64,000 nt of DNA from JAHBWV01 sp964588385 (GCA_964588385.1 CAZPPG010000001.1:88844-152843); one strand, 5' to 3'. Positions 35,530 to 47,646 are shown, numbered from the stretch's first letter. Notes: generated from the letters alone by a model not told the origin. Program-made: numbers and translations.

Positions 35530-38500
35530 TCACACCACCACATTCACCATCCGCCCCTTGACCACGATCACCTTCTTCGGCGCCTTGCCCGCGAGCAGCT
35601 CGGCGACCTTGGGATCGGCGAGCGCGACCGCAGTCACCGCGGCATCGTCGGCATCGACGGGAACCGTGATCCGTGCCCGGACCTTGCCTTGCACCTGCAC
35701 GGCCAGCTCGACCTCGCTGTCGCGCAGCATCGACTCGTCCACGGCGGGCCATGGCGCGAGCGAGCAAGTTGAGTGACCCTTTGAGCCCGCGTGCAGCTTC
35801 GACCACAACTCCTCGGCCATGTGCGGCGCAAAGGGGCAGAGAATCAGCGTGAGGCGTTCGAGCTGGGCGCGGGCCAAGCCCGGGCCATTCTCCGCGCCGA
35901 CGGATGAAGTCGCGGCGTTCACCAGTTCGATCATCGACGCAATCGCAGTATTGAACGACAGCTTCTCGATCGCTTGCTCGACCTTGACGGTCGTGCGATG
36001 AAGAAGCTTCTCAATGGCCTTGTGGGCGTCGGAACCGGCCGCGGCAGCCGGCGCGAGGCGCAGCTCGCCGGTCTCTTCATTGACGGCCAGACGCCAGAGG
36101 CGCTGCAGGAACCGGAAGAGCCCCGTGATGTCACGCGTGTTCCAGGGCTTCGACGCCTCGAGCGGGCCCATGTACATCTCGTACAAGCGGAACGTGTCCG
36201 CGCCGTAGTCGTCGATCACGTCATCAGGATTGACCACGTTCTTCAGCGACTTGGACATCTTGGCGGTGATCTGGGTGACTTCCTCGACGTTGCCCATTTC
36301 AAGCTTGCTGTGCTCGATGACCGCGTCTTCGCCGAAGGCGACAAAGATCGAGCCCTTGTCGACGGCTTTCGCGTACAGAGATTCGCCGAGTGACGGAGCA
36401 TCAATGCTCAACTGCAGATCGCCACCGAGCACCGGATGGAGCGACGCGAAGCCGCCTCCATCCTCGGTGTATCGGAGCTCGTAAACGCGATCCGACGGCA
36501 CGAGCGTCTTATCCGCCCGCTGATACGCGTAACTCGTGATCAGCCCCTGATGGAAGAGCTTCTGGAACGGCTCAGCCGTCGAGACGTCGCCCAGGTCATA
36601 GAGCACCTTGTGCCAGAAGCGGGCGTAGAGCAGGTGCAGCACGGCGTGCTCGTTGCCGCCGATGTAGAGGTCGACCGCGCCCTTCATCCAGTACGACTCG
36701 GCCGGTTCCCCGACGAATCGCTCAGCGTTCTTTGCATCGCAATACCGCAGGTAGTACCAGCAGGAACCCGCCCACCCCGGCATCGTGTTGGTTTCACGCC
36801 GCAGGATCGTGTCGGGGGGCAGCTCGATGACGCCGACCTCCTTCGCCGTCGTACGCATCCAGTCCTTGGCCTTGGCCAAGAGCGGCTGCGGATCCTCGGA
36901 TTCCTCCGGCTTGAAGTCCTCCAAAGGCGGCAGCGTCACCGGCAGCGCGGACGGCGCGACGGGATAGTGGAACCCGCGCTCGTCGTACACGATCGGGAAC
37001 GGCTCGCCCCAGTATCTCTGGCGGCTAAAGAGCCAGTCGCGCAGCTTGTAGTTCACCTTCTTCCGCCCGATCCCCTTGGCTTCCAGCCACGCGATGATGC
37101 GTGCCTTGGCGTCGGCGGTTGTCAGACCGTTGAGCGAGACCTCGGCGTTCTCTGAGTTGATCGCGTGCCCCGCGCCCGCGTACGCGATGCCGAAACGCTC
37201 GACGATTGAGCCGCCCGTGAACGCGGCCTCAAAGTCGGCAAACGTCGCAAAGCCCATCGCGGCAACCATCTCCAGCCACTCGCCCTGCGTGGAGCCGCGC
37301 TTGCCGATTCCCTGGTCGTGGCTCGGATCCGGCCCCGTGCGTCGCGTGTCGCGGATGCGAGCAAGGACGGCGGGCATCTGATCGGGCTCGGCGTTGGTGC
37401 TCGTGACCAGTCCGAGGAAGTCGGCCAGGTGCGTGGTCCACGTGTCGGTGGAGCGTTCGTCGGCGTTCGCGGTGCGCGCGAAGGAGAGCATCGCCCAGTG
37501 CACGCGCGAGAGCAGCACGTCCCGAATCGGCAGACCGAACTGGCGGGCAAACTCAAAGTCGCGCTCGTCGTGCGCGGGCACCGCCATGATCGCGCCGTGG
37601 CCGTACCCCATCAGCACATAGTCGGCGATCCACACCGGGATCTCCTCGCCCGTCGCCGGATTCACGGCCATGATGCCGCTGAAGACGCCGGTCTTGGCCT
37701 TGGCGTCCGCCTGTCGATCGACGTCCGAGCGGGCCTTGGAGCGGGCGACGTACGCGGTGATCGCGGCCTCGTCGGACTCGGGGCGGCCCTCTTCCAGCGC
37801 GGCGGCGACCAGCGGGTGCTCCGGCGCGATCACCATGTACGTCGCGCCGAAAATCGTGTCGGGTCGGGTGGTGTACACGCGGATCGTGCGTGTGATCGAG
37901 CCGTCAGGATCCTTCAACGGGAAGTCGATCTCCGCGCCCTCCGACCGCCCGATCCACTCGGCCTGCTGCGTGCGCGTGGACTCCGGCCACTCCACCCGCG
38001 CCAGGTCCTCCAGCAGCCGGTCGGCATACGCCGTGATCCGCATCATCCACTGACGCAGCGGCTTGCGGATGACGGGAAAGCTGCCGCGCTCCGAACGCCC
38101 GTCGATGACTTCTTCATTCGCGAGCGCGGTCCCGAGCTTCGGGCACCAGTTGACGAGCTGCTCCGAGACATACGCGAGCCGGTAGCTGTCCACGATGGAG
38201 CGCCGCGTCTCGTAATCCACGTTCTCCCACGGGCCCGCCACGGTCTGCGCGGTCACGCCCGGGGCGTGGGCGTACTCCGCGGCTTTGGCGTTGTACCGCA
38301 GGGGGCGCGTGCCCTCCTTGAACTCCGCGATCAGCTCCTCGATGGGCCGCGCACTCCGCCGCTCTTCGTCGTACCACGCGTTGTACAGGCGCAGAAAGAT
38401 CCACTGCGTCCAGCGGTAGTCCTCGTCGATGGTCGCGAACTCGCGCGTCCAGTCATACGAGAACCCGAAGCGCTTGAGCTGGCGCCTGAATGTGTCAATC

Positions 38501-38889
38501 GCCCTTCGCGTGGTGATCGCCGGATGGACGCCGGTCTGGATCGCGTACTGCTCGGCCGGAAGCCCGAAGGCGTCCCACCCCATGGGATGCAGGACGTTGA
38601 AGCCCTTCATCCTCTTATAGCGGCAGATGATGTCCGTCGCCGTGTACCCCTCCGGGTGCCCGACGTGCAGCCCCGCCCCCGAGGGGTACGGGAACATGTC
38701 CATACAGAAGTACTTGGGTCGCGAGGCGTCGAAGCCCGGCTGCCCCGGATTGGGCTGCACGAACGTTCCCTGGGAGTCCCACTGGGCCTGCCACCTCTGC
38801 TCAATCTCGTCGGCGAGGGCCGCGGTGTAGCGGAACGCGGGACCAGCGTCCGGGGTGCGGGAAGAAGATGGAGTCGCGGCGTCGCTCAT
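35530..38889 (-). CDS. leuS: Leucyl-tRNA synthetase, long form
   Basis: 1119 residues; E. coli LeuRS has about 860. It charges tRNA-Leu with leucine in the cytosol. The ATP signature is FPYPSGAGLHVGHPEG (HVGH 75-78) and the second motif is ITAKMSKSLKNVVNPDDV (KMSKS 877-881). The editing-domain region (INSENAEVSLNGLTTADAKA, GIGRKKVNYKLRDWLFSRQRYWGEP) is present, but a ~90-residue extra segment with LARIRDTRRTGPDPSHDQGI and TFADFEAAFTGGSIVER lies before it. Smaller insertions elsewhere account for the rest of the extra length. ATG 38889 is followed directly by an expected N-terminal extension. Divergent from the HldE-like gene at 39037. Confidence 0.95.
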   Translation of the reverse strand: MSDAATPSSSRTPDAGPAFRYTAALADEIEQRWQAQWDSQGTFVQPNPGQPGFDASRPKYFCMDMFPYPSGAGLHVGHPEGYTATDIICRYKRMKGFNVLHPMGWDAFGLPAEQYAIQTGVHPAITTRRAIDTFRRQLKRFGFSYDWTREFATIDEDYRWTQWIFLRLYNAWYDEERRSARPIEELIAEFKEGTRPLRYNAKAAEYAHAPGVTAQTVAGPWENVDYETRRSIVDSYRLAYVSEQLVNWCPKLGTALANEEVIDGRSERGSFPVIRKPLRQWMMRITAYADRLLEDLARVEWPESTRTQQAEWIGRSEGAEIDFPLKDPDGSITRTIRVYTTRPDTIFGATYMVIAPEHPLVAAALEEGRPESDEAAITAYVARSKARSDVDRQADAKAKTGVFSGIMAVNPATGEEIPVWIADYVLMGYGHGAIMAVPAHDERDFEFARQFGLPIRDVLLSRVHWAMLSFARTANADERSTDTWTTHLADFLGLVTSTNAEPDQMPAVLARIRDTRRTGPDPSHDQGIGKRGSTQGEWLEMVAAMGFATFADFEAAFTGGSIVERFGIAYAGAGHAINSENAEVSLNGLTTADAKARIIAWLEAKGIGRKKVNYKLRDWLFSRQRYWGEPFPIVYDERGFHYPVAPSALPVTLPPLEDFKPEESEDPQPLLAKAKDWMRTTAKEVGVIELPPDTILRRETNTMPGWAGSCWYYLRYCDAKNAERFVGEPAESYWMKGAVDLYIGGNEHAVLHLLYARFWHKVLYDLGDVSTAEPFQKLFHQGLITSYAYQRADKTLVPSDRVYELRYTEDGGGFASLHPVLGGDLQLSIDAPSLGESLYAKAVDKGSIFVAFGEDAVIEHSKLEMGNVEEVTQITAKMSKSLKNVVNPDDVIDDYGADTFRLYEMYMGPLEASKPWNTRDITGLFRFLQRLWRLAVNEETGELRLAPAAAAGSDAHKAIEKLLHRTTVKVEQAIEKLSFNTAIASMIELVNAATSSVGAENGPGLARAQLERLTLILCPFAPHMAEELWSKLHAGSKGHSTCSLAPWPAVDESMLRDSEVELAVQVQGKVRARITVPVDADDAAVTAVALADPKVAELLAGKAPKKVIVVKGRMVNVVV

Positions 38890-39036
38890 AGAGGCCCAGA
38901 GTCTAGCGAGACCCGAACACAGGGTTTCGCCGGGTCCCTCGCCCCGATCCGCCTTCCTGCTCCCCCGAGACGGGTCGGGCTCCCCTGCCGTCCGAGTGGG
39001 TTCACACTTTGGCCGGGACCGGCCGATAAGACGGTC

Positions 39037-40692
39037 ATGTCTCCAACACCTCCCGGCCACACCACACCCAACGACCCGGGTGCCAAGATCCTGAGCAAGG
39101 CCGCGCTGCTTGAGCGCCGCGACCTGGCCCGTGCCGCGGGGAGGCGGGTGGTCCACTGCCACGGCTGCTTCGACATCGTGCACCCCGGCCACGTCCGCCA
39201 CCTCCGCCAGGCCAAGGCGATGGGCGAGATCCTGCTGGTGTCGATCACCGGCGATGCGGGGATCAACAAGGGGCAGGGGAGGCCGCTGATCCCGGAGGAG
39301 CTGCGAGCGGAGAACCTCGCCGCGCTCGACTTTGTCGACTGGGTCCACATCGAGCACCGCCCGACCGCGCAAGAACTGCTCGAAGAGGTGCGCCCCGACG
39401 TGTATGTGAAGGGACGCGAGTACGAGCACAACAGCGATCCGCGCTTTCGGAAGGAGAAGGACGCCGTCGAGCGTCACGGCGGGCGCGTCGTCTTCTCCTC
39501 CGGCGATGTCGTCTTCTCCTCCACCGCGCTCATCAACGCCATGGAGCAGTCGGTGGATCCCTTCCACCAGCGCCTCACGCAACTGATGGAGTCGTCGGAG
39601 TTGCAGGGAACAGAACTCTTCTCCCTGCTCGGACGCATGCGCGGCCGGCGCATCGTCGTCGTCGGCGAGACCATCCTCGACACCTACGTCCTCTGCGATC
39701 GCCCCGACATCGCGGGCGAGAGTCCGGTGATGACCCTTCGGCCCCTTGAGAACCGTCACTACGACGGCGGCGCGGCGATCATCGCCCGACACGCCGCCGC
39801 GCTCGGCGCACGACCCATCCTCATCACCGCCCTCGACGACTCCGAGCAATCCCGTGCCCTCAAGATGCGCCTCGTTGCCGACGGCATTGAGGTCCGCGCC
39901 ATCGAGACCCGCACGGGTCTTCCCGAGAAGCAGCGCTTCTTGGTCGGCGCGCAGAAGGTCATGAAGCTCGATCTGGTCGAGCCCTATGTCCTTGACGAAT
40001 CGGAGCACGACGTGCTGCTGCGCATGGCCACGGACGCCGCGCGCTCCGGCGGCGGCTGCGATGCCGCGATCATCGCGGACTTCGGCCTCGGCCTGCTCAC
40101 ACCCGCGACGCTGCACCGGCTCTGCCGCGGGCTTCGCGCCCACGTCGGCACGCTCGCCGGCGACGTGAGCGGCCGGCGCAGCTCGCTCTCTGCGATGCGC
40201 GGCATGGACCTGCTCTGCCCCAGCGAGTCCGAAGTGCGCGAGGCCTTCCGCCTGCACGCCGAGGGGCTCCCGATGGTCACGTGGCGACTGCTGGAAGAGA
40301 CCGCCTCGCGAGCGGCGATCGTGACGATGGGCCCCGAGGGGATGATCGCGTTCAATCGGCTGGAGAACAAGGGCGATACGGGCGAGGGCTGGATGAGCCG
40401 CCTGAAGGCCGAGCACGTCCCCTCGCTGACGCCCTACGCCGTGGATCCGCTCGGCTGCGGCGACGCGCTGCTGACGACGGCTACGCTCGCAATGGCCAGC
40501 GGCGGCTCGCTGCTGGCCTCCGCGTTCCTCGGCGCGTGCGCCGCCAGTTGCCAGGCCCAGCGCATCGGCAACGTGCCGATCGGCGCGACCGACGTGCGTC
40601 AGACCGTGGTCCGCGTCCACAACGCGCACCTGACCTACGCCACGCCCGAGGTGATCCACTCGCCGGCGCGAGCGGCTTTACGCGCATCGTAA
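39037..40692 (+). CDS. Bifunctional nucleotidyltransferase-kinase, HldE-like with reversed domain order
   Basis: 551 residues. The N-terminal domain (about 36-165) is a cytidylyltransferase/RfaE2-like fold: CHGCFDIVHPGHVRHLRQAK with HPGH at 49-52, and GREYEHNSDPRF. The C-terminal domain (about 203-520) is a PfkB-type sugar kinase starting RRIVVVGETILDTYV and ending in VDPLGCGDALL (470-479), where the catalytic Asp is at 476. E. coli HldE has the kinase first and the transferase second, so the order is reversed here. HldE makes ADP-heptose for lipopolysaccharide; a related sugar is possible. No second heptose gene is in view. ATG 39037 lies 147 bases from divergent leuS. Confidence 0.85.
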   Translation: MSPTPPGHTTPNDPGAKILSKAALLERRDLARAAGRRVVHCHGCFDIVHPGHVRHLRQAKAMGEILLVSITGDAGINKGQGRPLIPEELRAENLAALDFVDWVHIEHRPTAQELLEEVRPDVYVKGREYEHNSDPRFRKEKDAVERHGGRVVFSSGDVVFSSTALINAMEQSVDPFHQRLTQLMESSELQGTELFSLLGRMRGRRIVVVGETILDTYVLCDRPDIAGESPVMTLRPLENRHYDGGAAIIARHAAALGARPILITALDDSEQSRALKMRLVADGIEVRAIETRTGLPEKQRFLVGAQKVMKLDLVEPYVLDESEHDVLLRMATDAARSGGGCDAAIIADFGLGLLTPATLHRLCRGLRAHVGTLAGDVSGRRSSLSAMRGMDLLCPSESEVREAFRLHAEGLPMVTWRLLEETASRAAIVTMGPEGMIAFNRLENKGDTGEGWMSRLKAEHVPSLTPYAVDPLGCGDALLTTATLAMASGGSLLASAFLGACAASCQAQRIGNVPIGATDVRQTVVRVHNAHLTYATPEVIHSPARAALRAS

Positions 40693-40696
40693 GAGC

Positions 40697-40792
40697 AGTG
40701 ACTGAGTGACACAGTGACGAAGTGACAGAGTGAAAGGCGATCAACGAGTGCAAACTGCTGTGTCACTGCGTCACTCCGTCACTCCGTCACTT
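40697..40792. repeat. GTGACNNN octamer repeat in inverted arms
   Basis: Left arm 40697-40733 is GTGAC every eight bases (GTGACTGA, GTGACACA, GTGACGAA, GTGACAGA). After 25 bases, the right arm 40759-40792 is GTCAC every eight bases (GTCACTGC, GTCACTCC, GTCACTCC, GTCACTT), which is the reverse complement type. The element starts 4 bases after the HldE-like stop and reaches into the only possible start region of the glycosyltransferase at 40730. A related octamer run is inside carB at 53201-53240. Confidence 0.8.
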
Positions 40793-41887
40793 GCTTATGT
40801 CCTTCCCACGCGCAACCGCCCCGAAGTCCTCTCGCAAACCCTTGCCGCGATCGGCTCGCTCCCCGCGCACAACGCCGAAGTCATCATCGTCGACAATGCG
40901 AGCGACCAGCCGCCGAAGGTTGACCGTGCGCTCGCCAACGGCATCGGCGTGCGCGTGATCGCACTGGATGAGAACGCCGGCGCCGCGGCCCGCAACATCG
41001 GCGCGCATGCCTGCGACCCCGGCGCACGCTGGGTTGTCATGCTCGACGACGACTCCCACCCGGTCTCCATCAAGTTCCTTGACGCGCTGGCGAACGCGCC
41101 GAGCGATGTGCTCGCCCTGAGCGCGGACATCCACCTCCCCGAACACAAGCGACGCGAGGACGGCGGGCTGCCCGAGGTCTTCATCGGCTGTGGTGTGGCG
41201 ATCCGGCGCGACGCCTTCCTTGCCTCGGGCGGCTACGACCACGCCTTCAACTACTACGTCGAGGAATACGACTTGGCCGCTCGACTCATGCTCATGGGCG
41301 GGCGCGTCGCCTTCGATCCTTCCTTCGTAATCCACCACCACAAGGTCACCGCCGGTCGCGACATGAACCTGATCCTTGAGCGCCTGATCCGCAACAACGG
41401 CTGGGTGACGCAGCGTTACTGCCCAGAAGCGGAACGCCGCGCCGAACTCCGGCGCCTCCGCGCCCGCTACCGCGCCATCGCCGCGAAAGAGAACGCGCTC
41501 CCGGGCTTCACGTGGGGATTGCTCGAGCTCCGGCGCACACGTGCGGCTCAGCTCCGACGACAGATGCCGCGTGAGATCTACGACCGTTTCACAGGCCTCG
41601 CCCATGCCCGCGATGCCATCCGGGCCGCGATCTGGGAGCGGCCGTTCCGGACCGCGGCGATCCTGGCCCGAGGCAAGAACGACTGGGCCATCGAGCGATC
41701 TCTCTTCGAGTGCGGCGTCAGCATCGCGCACGATCCCGAGGATGCCGATGCACTCGTCGTCGGCACCATGTCGCCCGGACCCATGATCGACGCCGCTCTA
41801 CGCGCCGGCTCGGAGATGCCGACCAGGCGCGTGATCGTGCCGTGGCGTGCCGCGGCAACGCTCAAGGCCGGCAAGCACGCGGCATAG
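40730..41887 (+). CDS. Family 2 glycosyltransferase
   Basis: 385 residues from GTG 40730; other in-frame GTG codons are at 40748 and 40760. All lie in the octamer repeat, so the first residues (…VSLRHSVTPS) are repeat-derived. The catalytic domain is standard GT2: LAYVLPTRNRPEVLSQTLAA, AEVIIVDNAS, then VVMLDDDSHP with the metal-binding acidic triad, and a later EEYDLAARLMLMGGRVAFD. It transfers a sugar from a nucleotide donor. After the domain come Arg-rich helices. The gene follows the HldE-like gene by 37 bases, so a shared role in envelope glycan synthesis is likely. Start is the weak point. Confidence 0.85.
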   Translation: MKGDQRVQTAVSLRHSVTPSLAYVLPTRNRPEVLSQTLAAIGSLPAHNAEVIIVDNASDQPPKVDRALANGIGVRVIALDENAGAAARNIGAHACDPGARWVVMLDDDSHPVSIKFLDALANAPSDVLALSADIHLPEHKRREDGGLPEVFIGCGVAIRRDAFLASGGYDHAFNYYVEEYDLAARLMLMGGRVAFDPSFVIHHHKVTAGRDMNLILERLIRNNGWVTQRYCPEAERRAELRRLRARYRAIAAKENALPGFTWGLLELRRTRAAQLRRQMPREIYDRFTGLAHARDAIRAAIWERPFRTAAILARGKNDWAIERSLFECGVSIAHDPEDADALVVGTMSPGPMIDAALRAGSEMPTRRVIVPWRAAATLKAGKHAA

Positions 41888-41898
41888 GCAGCGACCGC

Positions 41899-42483
41899 TC
41901 AATCCTGCATCGGCCACAGACGCAGCCACGGCTCCGAGAGCGAGCCCGGCTTGATGATCTCGTGGCGGATCTCGCGGATCGCCGCCCGCTGACCCGGCCA
42001 CATGAATGACTTCTCCGCGTCCGAGGCGCGGATCCAGCGCACCGCATCGTGCTCGTCGTTGAGGATCGCGTGCCAGTCGCCCGCGACCTCGACCGCGAAC
42101 CGAGGCGAGAGCATGATCGCGTTCTTCGACGCCAGGAAATAGGGATGCACCTGCTCCAGCGACCAGAGCCCCAGCAGCTCCTCCGAGTCCTGATCGAGCC
42201 CCACCTCTTCCTTCAGCTCACGCCAGGCGCAGTCGATCGCCGTCTCTCCGGGCTCGATGTGCCCCATCAGCGGCTGCCACGTCCCACCCAGCGAGCCGGA
42301 GTGCTCCTCGTTCTTGGCGCGCCGCAGGTGCAGCACATCAACCACGTCCTCGCCACCGACGGCCTCGCCGGATGGGTCGAGCCGGGCCTTGGATGGACGC
42401 CGCCGGAAGATGTAGACATCGACCACGTCCGAGCGGAAGCGCGGGCCGTTGTTCTCGGTGGATGCGTTGGATGCGTTGGTCAT
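41899..42483 (-). CDS. Nudix hydrolase, probable dihydroneopterin triphosphate pyrophosphatase (NudB role)
   Basis: 194 residues. The Nudix box is complete: GHIEPGETAIDCAWRELKEE followed by VGL (G-x5-E-x7-REL-x-EE-x-G). ATG 42483 overlaps the stop of the upstream pabB (ATGA), so the two are translationally coupled. In folate synthesis, NudB removes pyrophosphate from dihydroneopterin triphosphate, a step before p-aminobenzoate joins; the coupling supports this role. The N-terminal ~50 residues are Asn/Ser-rich. It could act on other nucleotides, since the motif alone does not fix the substrate. Convergent with the glycosyltransferase, 11 bases apart. Confidence 0.85.
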   Translation of the reverse strand: MTNASNASTENNGPRFRSDVVDVYIFRRRPSKARLDPSGEAVGGEDVVDVLHLRRAKNEEHSGSLGGTWQPLMGHIEPGETAIDCAWRELKEEVGLDQDSEELLGLWSLEQVHPYFLASKNAIMLSPRFAVEVAGDWHAILNDEHDAVRWIRASDAEKSFMWPGQRAAIREIRHEIIKPGSLSEPWLRLWPMQD

Positions 42484-43895
42484 GGAGTCGCTTTCTCTGG
42501 GTTCGCCGCGTGGCTGTGTGAACCGTGGGACACACTGGATTCGCTGACGCGGATGATTGGCCACGCCTTGGCCATGGTCTCGCGCCATTCGGATTCCGGG
42601 TCAGAATCCGCGACAATGCCCGCCCCCACGGGATACTCGATGGTGCCCGCGGCGATCGTCGCCGTGCGGATCGCCACGTTCAGCATGAGGCGCCCGTCGT
42701 CGCCGATGAAGCCGATGGAGCCGCAATAGAAGTCGCGGGGTTCGGTCTCCAACTCGCGGATGATCTGCATCGCCCGCACCTTTGGCGCGCCCGTCACGCT
42801 CCCCGGCGGGAACGCGTTGCGGACCAGATCCAGGGGCGTGCGGTCCGGGCGCAGCACGCCGGACACACACCCCGTGGCCTGCAGCAGCCCCGCGCCGCGC
42901 GCGTCCGTGTGCATCTCGATCGTGCGCGCTTCTTCCACCCTGATCGAACCGAGCACGCAGGACTTGCCCAGGTCGTTTCGCATCAAGTCGATGATCATGT
43001 TGAGTTCGGCGCGATCCTTCTCGGAGCGCGCCAACGTTCGGGCATCCTCGGCGCTGGTCGCCGCGAGCGTTCCCTTCATGGGGCGCGTGCGCACCACGCG
43101 CGTCGCCGGGTCGTACTCCAGGAACAACTCCGGGCTGACCGACGCGATCGCGCGCCTCGCTCCAGTGCGCGCGTCGTTCCATTCCAGGTACGCCCCGTGC
43201 CACGGACGCGCCGCGCCCGCCATCGCCGCGAACAGGGCGCGGGGCGATCCCTCAAACGAAGCCCGCAACGGGTGCGAGAGGTTCACCTGATAGACATCGC
43301 CGTCGCGGATATATGCCTTGGCCCGCTCCACCATCGCCACGAACCGATCACGCCCCGTCGCGCTCGCGAGGGGTCCGACCCGGAAGCCCACCACGCGCTC
43401 CGGTCCTTCCAAACCACCCACAAGCCCCGGCAAGGACGGTGAACCTTCCCCAAATCGGGCCCACACCGCGCCGTCTCGATCGTGGATCCACCCGCCGTCG
43501 ATCCGTGCCAACACGGCTCGGGCCCGTGCGTTTCCCACCCCGCGCGACCCGACCGCCGGCTCGATCTCCGCCCCGACCTCGTAGCCCACGCACACCACCC
43601 ACCCGGTTCCGAGCGGCCCGGCCCAATGCCCTTCTCCGTGCGTCGGACTCCCGTCGATCCGGGCCTGGATCGCACCCAATGCAGACGGCGTATCTCCATC
43701 AATCACAAGGACTTCAGATGGATGTGCGAACATGGACCACCGGGCCCGGACCCGATCCCCCTCACCCGAGTAAAGAGCGATCAGAGGCATCTCCTCGGGC
43801 CAGCCGAGCAGTGCGACTTCCGGCTCCGGGCCCGCGGCCCACCCTTGGGCCCCGCGCGCTGGATCGGTCGCCGCGATGTCGGTGGAGTTGGGCAC
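42480..43895 (-). CDS. pabB: Aminodeoxychorismate synthase component I
   Basis: 471 residues from GTG 43895. The chorismate-binding domain is clear: YIRDGDVYQVNLSHPL, AIASVSPELFLEYD, TRPMKGT, SEKDRAELNMIIDLMRNDLG, FPPGSVTGAPKVRAMQIIRE, FYCGSIGFIGDDGRLMLNVAIRT, and the ending PVGAGIVADSDPESEW. It makes aminodeoxychorismate from chorismate and ammonia for p-aminobenzoate and folate. It could instead be anthranilate synthase component I (TrpE), but the short form and coupling to a Nudix hydrolase favour PabB. No glutamine amidotransferase (PabA) gene lies nearby. The N-terminal ~200 residues are less conserved. Confidence 0.88.
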   Translation of the reverse strand: MPNSTDIAATDPARGAQGWAAGPEPEVALLGWPEEMPLIALYSGEGDRVRARWSMFAHPSEVLVIDGDTPSALGAIQARIDGSPTHGEGHWAGPLGTGWVVCVGYEVGAEIEPAVGSRGVGNARARAVLARIDGGWIHDRDGAVWARFGEGSPSLPGLVGGLEGPERVVGFRVGPLASATGRDRFVAMVERAKAYIRDGDVYQVNLSHPLRASFEGSPRALFAAMAGAARPWHGAYLEWNDARTGARRAIASVSPELFLEYDPATRVVRTRPMKGTLAATSAEDARTLARSEKDRAELNMIIDLMRNDLGKSCVLGSIRVEEARTIEMHTDARGAGLLQATGCVSGVLRPDRTPLDLVRNAFPPGSVTGAPKVRAMQIIRELETEPRDFYCGSIGFIGDDGRLMLNVAIRTATIAAGTIEYPVGAGIVADSDPESEWRETMAKAWPIIRVSESSVSHGSHSHAANPEKATP

Positions 43896-44088
43896 GCCGA
43901 GCGAGTCTATTGCGCCCCGTGCCGCCGGTCCGAACCGTGTGTTTCGCGTCAGATCCGGCCTGAAAGTCGAAAGCAGGTGGGGGGGTCTCTAAACTCTGCG
44001 TCCCTCGCCCGGCCAATATGCCGCGCGGGGTCATTTCGCCCCTCTTCGCGCTTCATACCGAAGCGTGAGACCCCCCAGGCAGGTGTAT

Positions 44089-46872
<2,784 letters not shown>

Positions 46873-46911
46873 GCCCGAGTCGATCGACGAATACTCCGTC
46901 AGTTGAACCCG

Positions 46912-46940
46912 AAGAGCCCGGCCATGTGCCGGGCTCTTTG
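46912..46940 (+). terminator. Intrinsic terminator of ppdK
   Basis: AAGAGCCCGGC (46912-46922) and GCCGGGCTCTT (46928-46938) form a perfect 11-bp stem around CATGT, followed by a short T-containing tail (TG CTCATTTG). Confidence 0.85.
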
Positions 46941-47037
46941 CTCATTTGTTCGGATCTCGGTTGCAAGTCCCGAAACGCGTGGCAAACTATTGACAAGCGA
47001 TCACTTCAACTCGCGAACATGCTGGGAGGCATTGCAC

Positions 47038-47643
47038 ATGAGAAGCCCCGTTCTGAGCCGAGTTCTCTGCATCGCAGGCGTCGCCATCAGCGGCAACGCA
47101 GCGATCGCCTCACCCGTCGCGTTCGACACCTTCGGACCGGGGGACTCGTACAACGAGCACATCATGTACAGTCTTGTTCCCGGAACGAATGGCTCATTCG
47201 GCTTTGTCTTCGAGGCCGAGGCAACCGGGCATGTCGAAGAGATGATCCTCGCCGTTCGCGGACTCGGCAACTTCCGAGCGGAGATCTTCACAATCGACGA
47301 CGGGCTGCTTCCCGATGTCTCTCTTGGATCCTGGTCCGGTATTCCTGCAGCGATCGGCGGCGGTTTCGCCAACCTTCCCCGCATCGAACCCGTCGACGGG
47401 CCGCTGCTGCACACCGGCACGTCCTACGCACTTGTCATCCACTCGGAGTCGACCGAGAGCCTGAGGTGGAGCTTCGCGCGGGCCTACAACACCTACAAGT
47501 TGCCCCTTGTGGAGTTCGACGCCGAGGGCAACTGGATGGTCAACTCCTTGGATGCCGCCGGCTTCCGCGTCATCGTCCCCGCACCCTCGTCACTTGCCGC
47601 TCTCATGGCGTGCGGCGTGTTCGCCCGACGTCGGCGCGTCTGA
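47038..47643 (+). CDS. Secreted protein with PEP-CTERM-like sorting tail
   Basis: 201 residues from ATG 47038, which has GGGAGG upstream; an earlier in-frame start at 46903 runs through the ppdK terminator and is unlikely. A signal peptide (SRVLCIAGVAISGNAAIAS) precedes a beta-rich body (GFVFEAEATGHVEEMILAV, AEIFTIDDGLL, YALVIHSESTESLRWSFA). The tail is APSSLAALMACGVFARRRRV, matching the sorting segment of the five-gene cluster at 6-11 kb, though one residue follows the Arg run. It meets the convergent thrC with 3 bases between. Function unknown. Confidence 0.8.
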   Translation: MRSPVLSRVLCIAGVAISGNAAIASPVAFDTFGPGDSYNEHIMYSLVPGTNGSFGFVFEAEATGHVEEMILAVRGLGNFRAEIFTIDDGLLPDVSLGSWSGIPAAIGGGFANLPRIEPVDGPLLHTGTSYALVIHSESTESLRWSFARAYNTYKLPLVEFDAEGNWMVNSLDAAGFRVIVPAPSSLAALMACGVFARRRRV

Positions 47644-47646
47644 GAC

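Noticed and set aside
35530..40659. Very long leftward frame extending leuS upstream
   Set aside because: LeuRS begins at 38889; the extension is antisense to the HldE-like gene.
40697..40792. CRISPR-like array
   Set aside because: Period is 8 bases with no spacers; not CRISPR.
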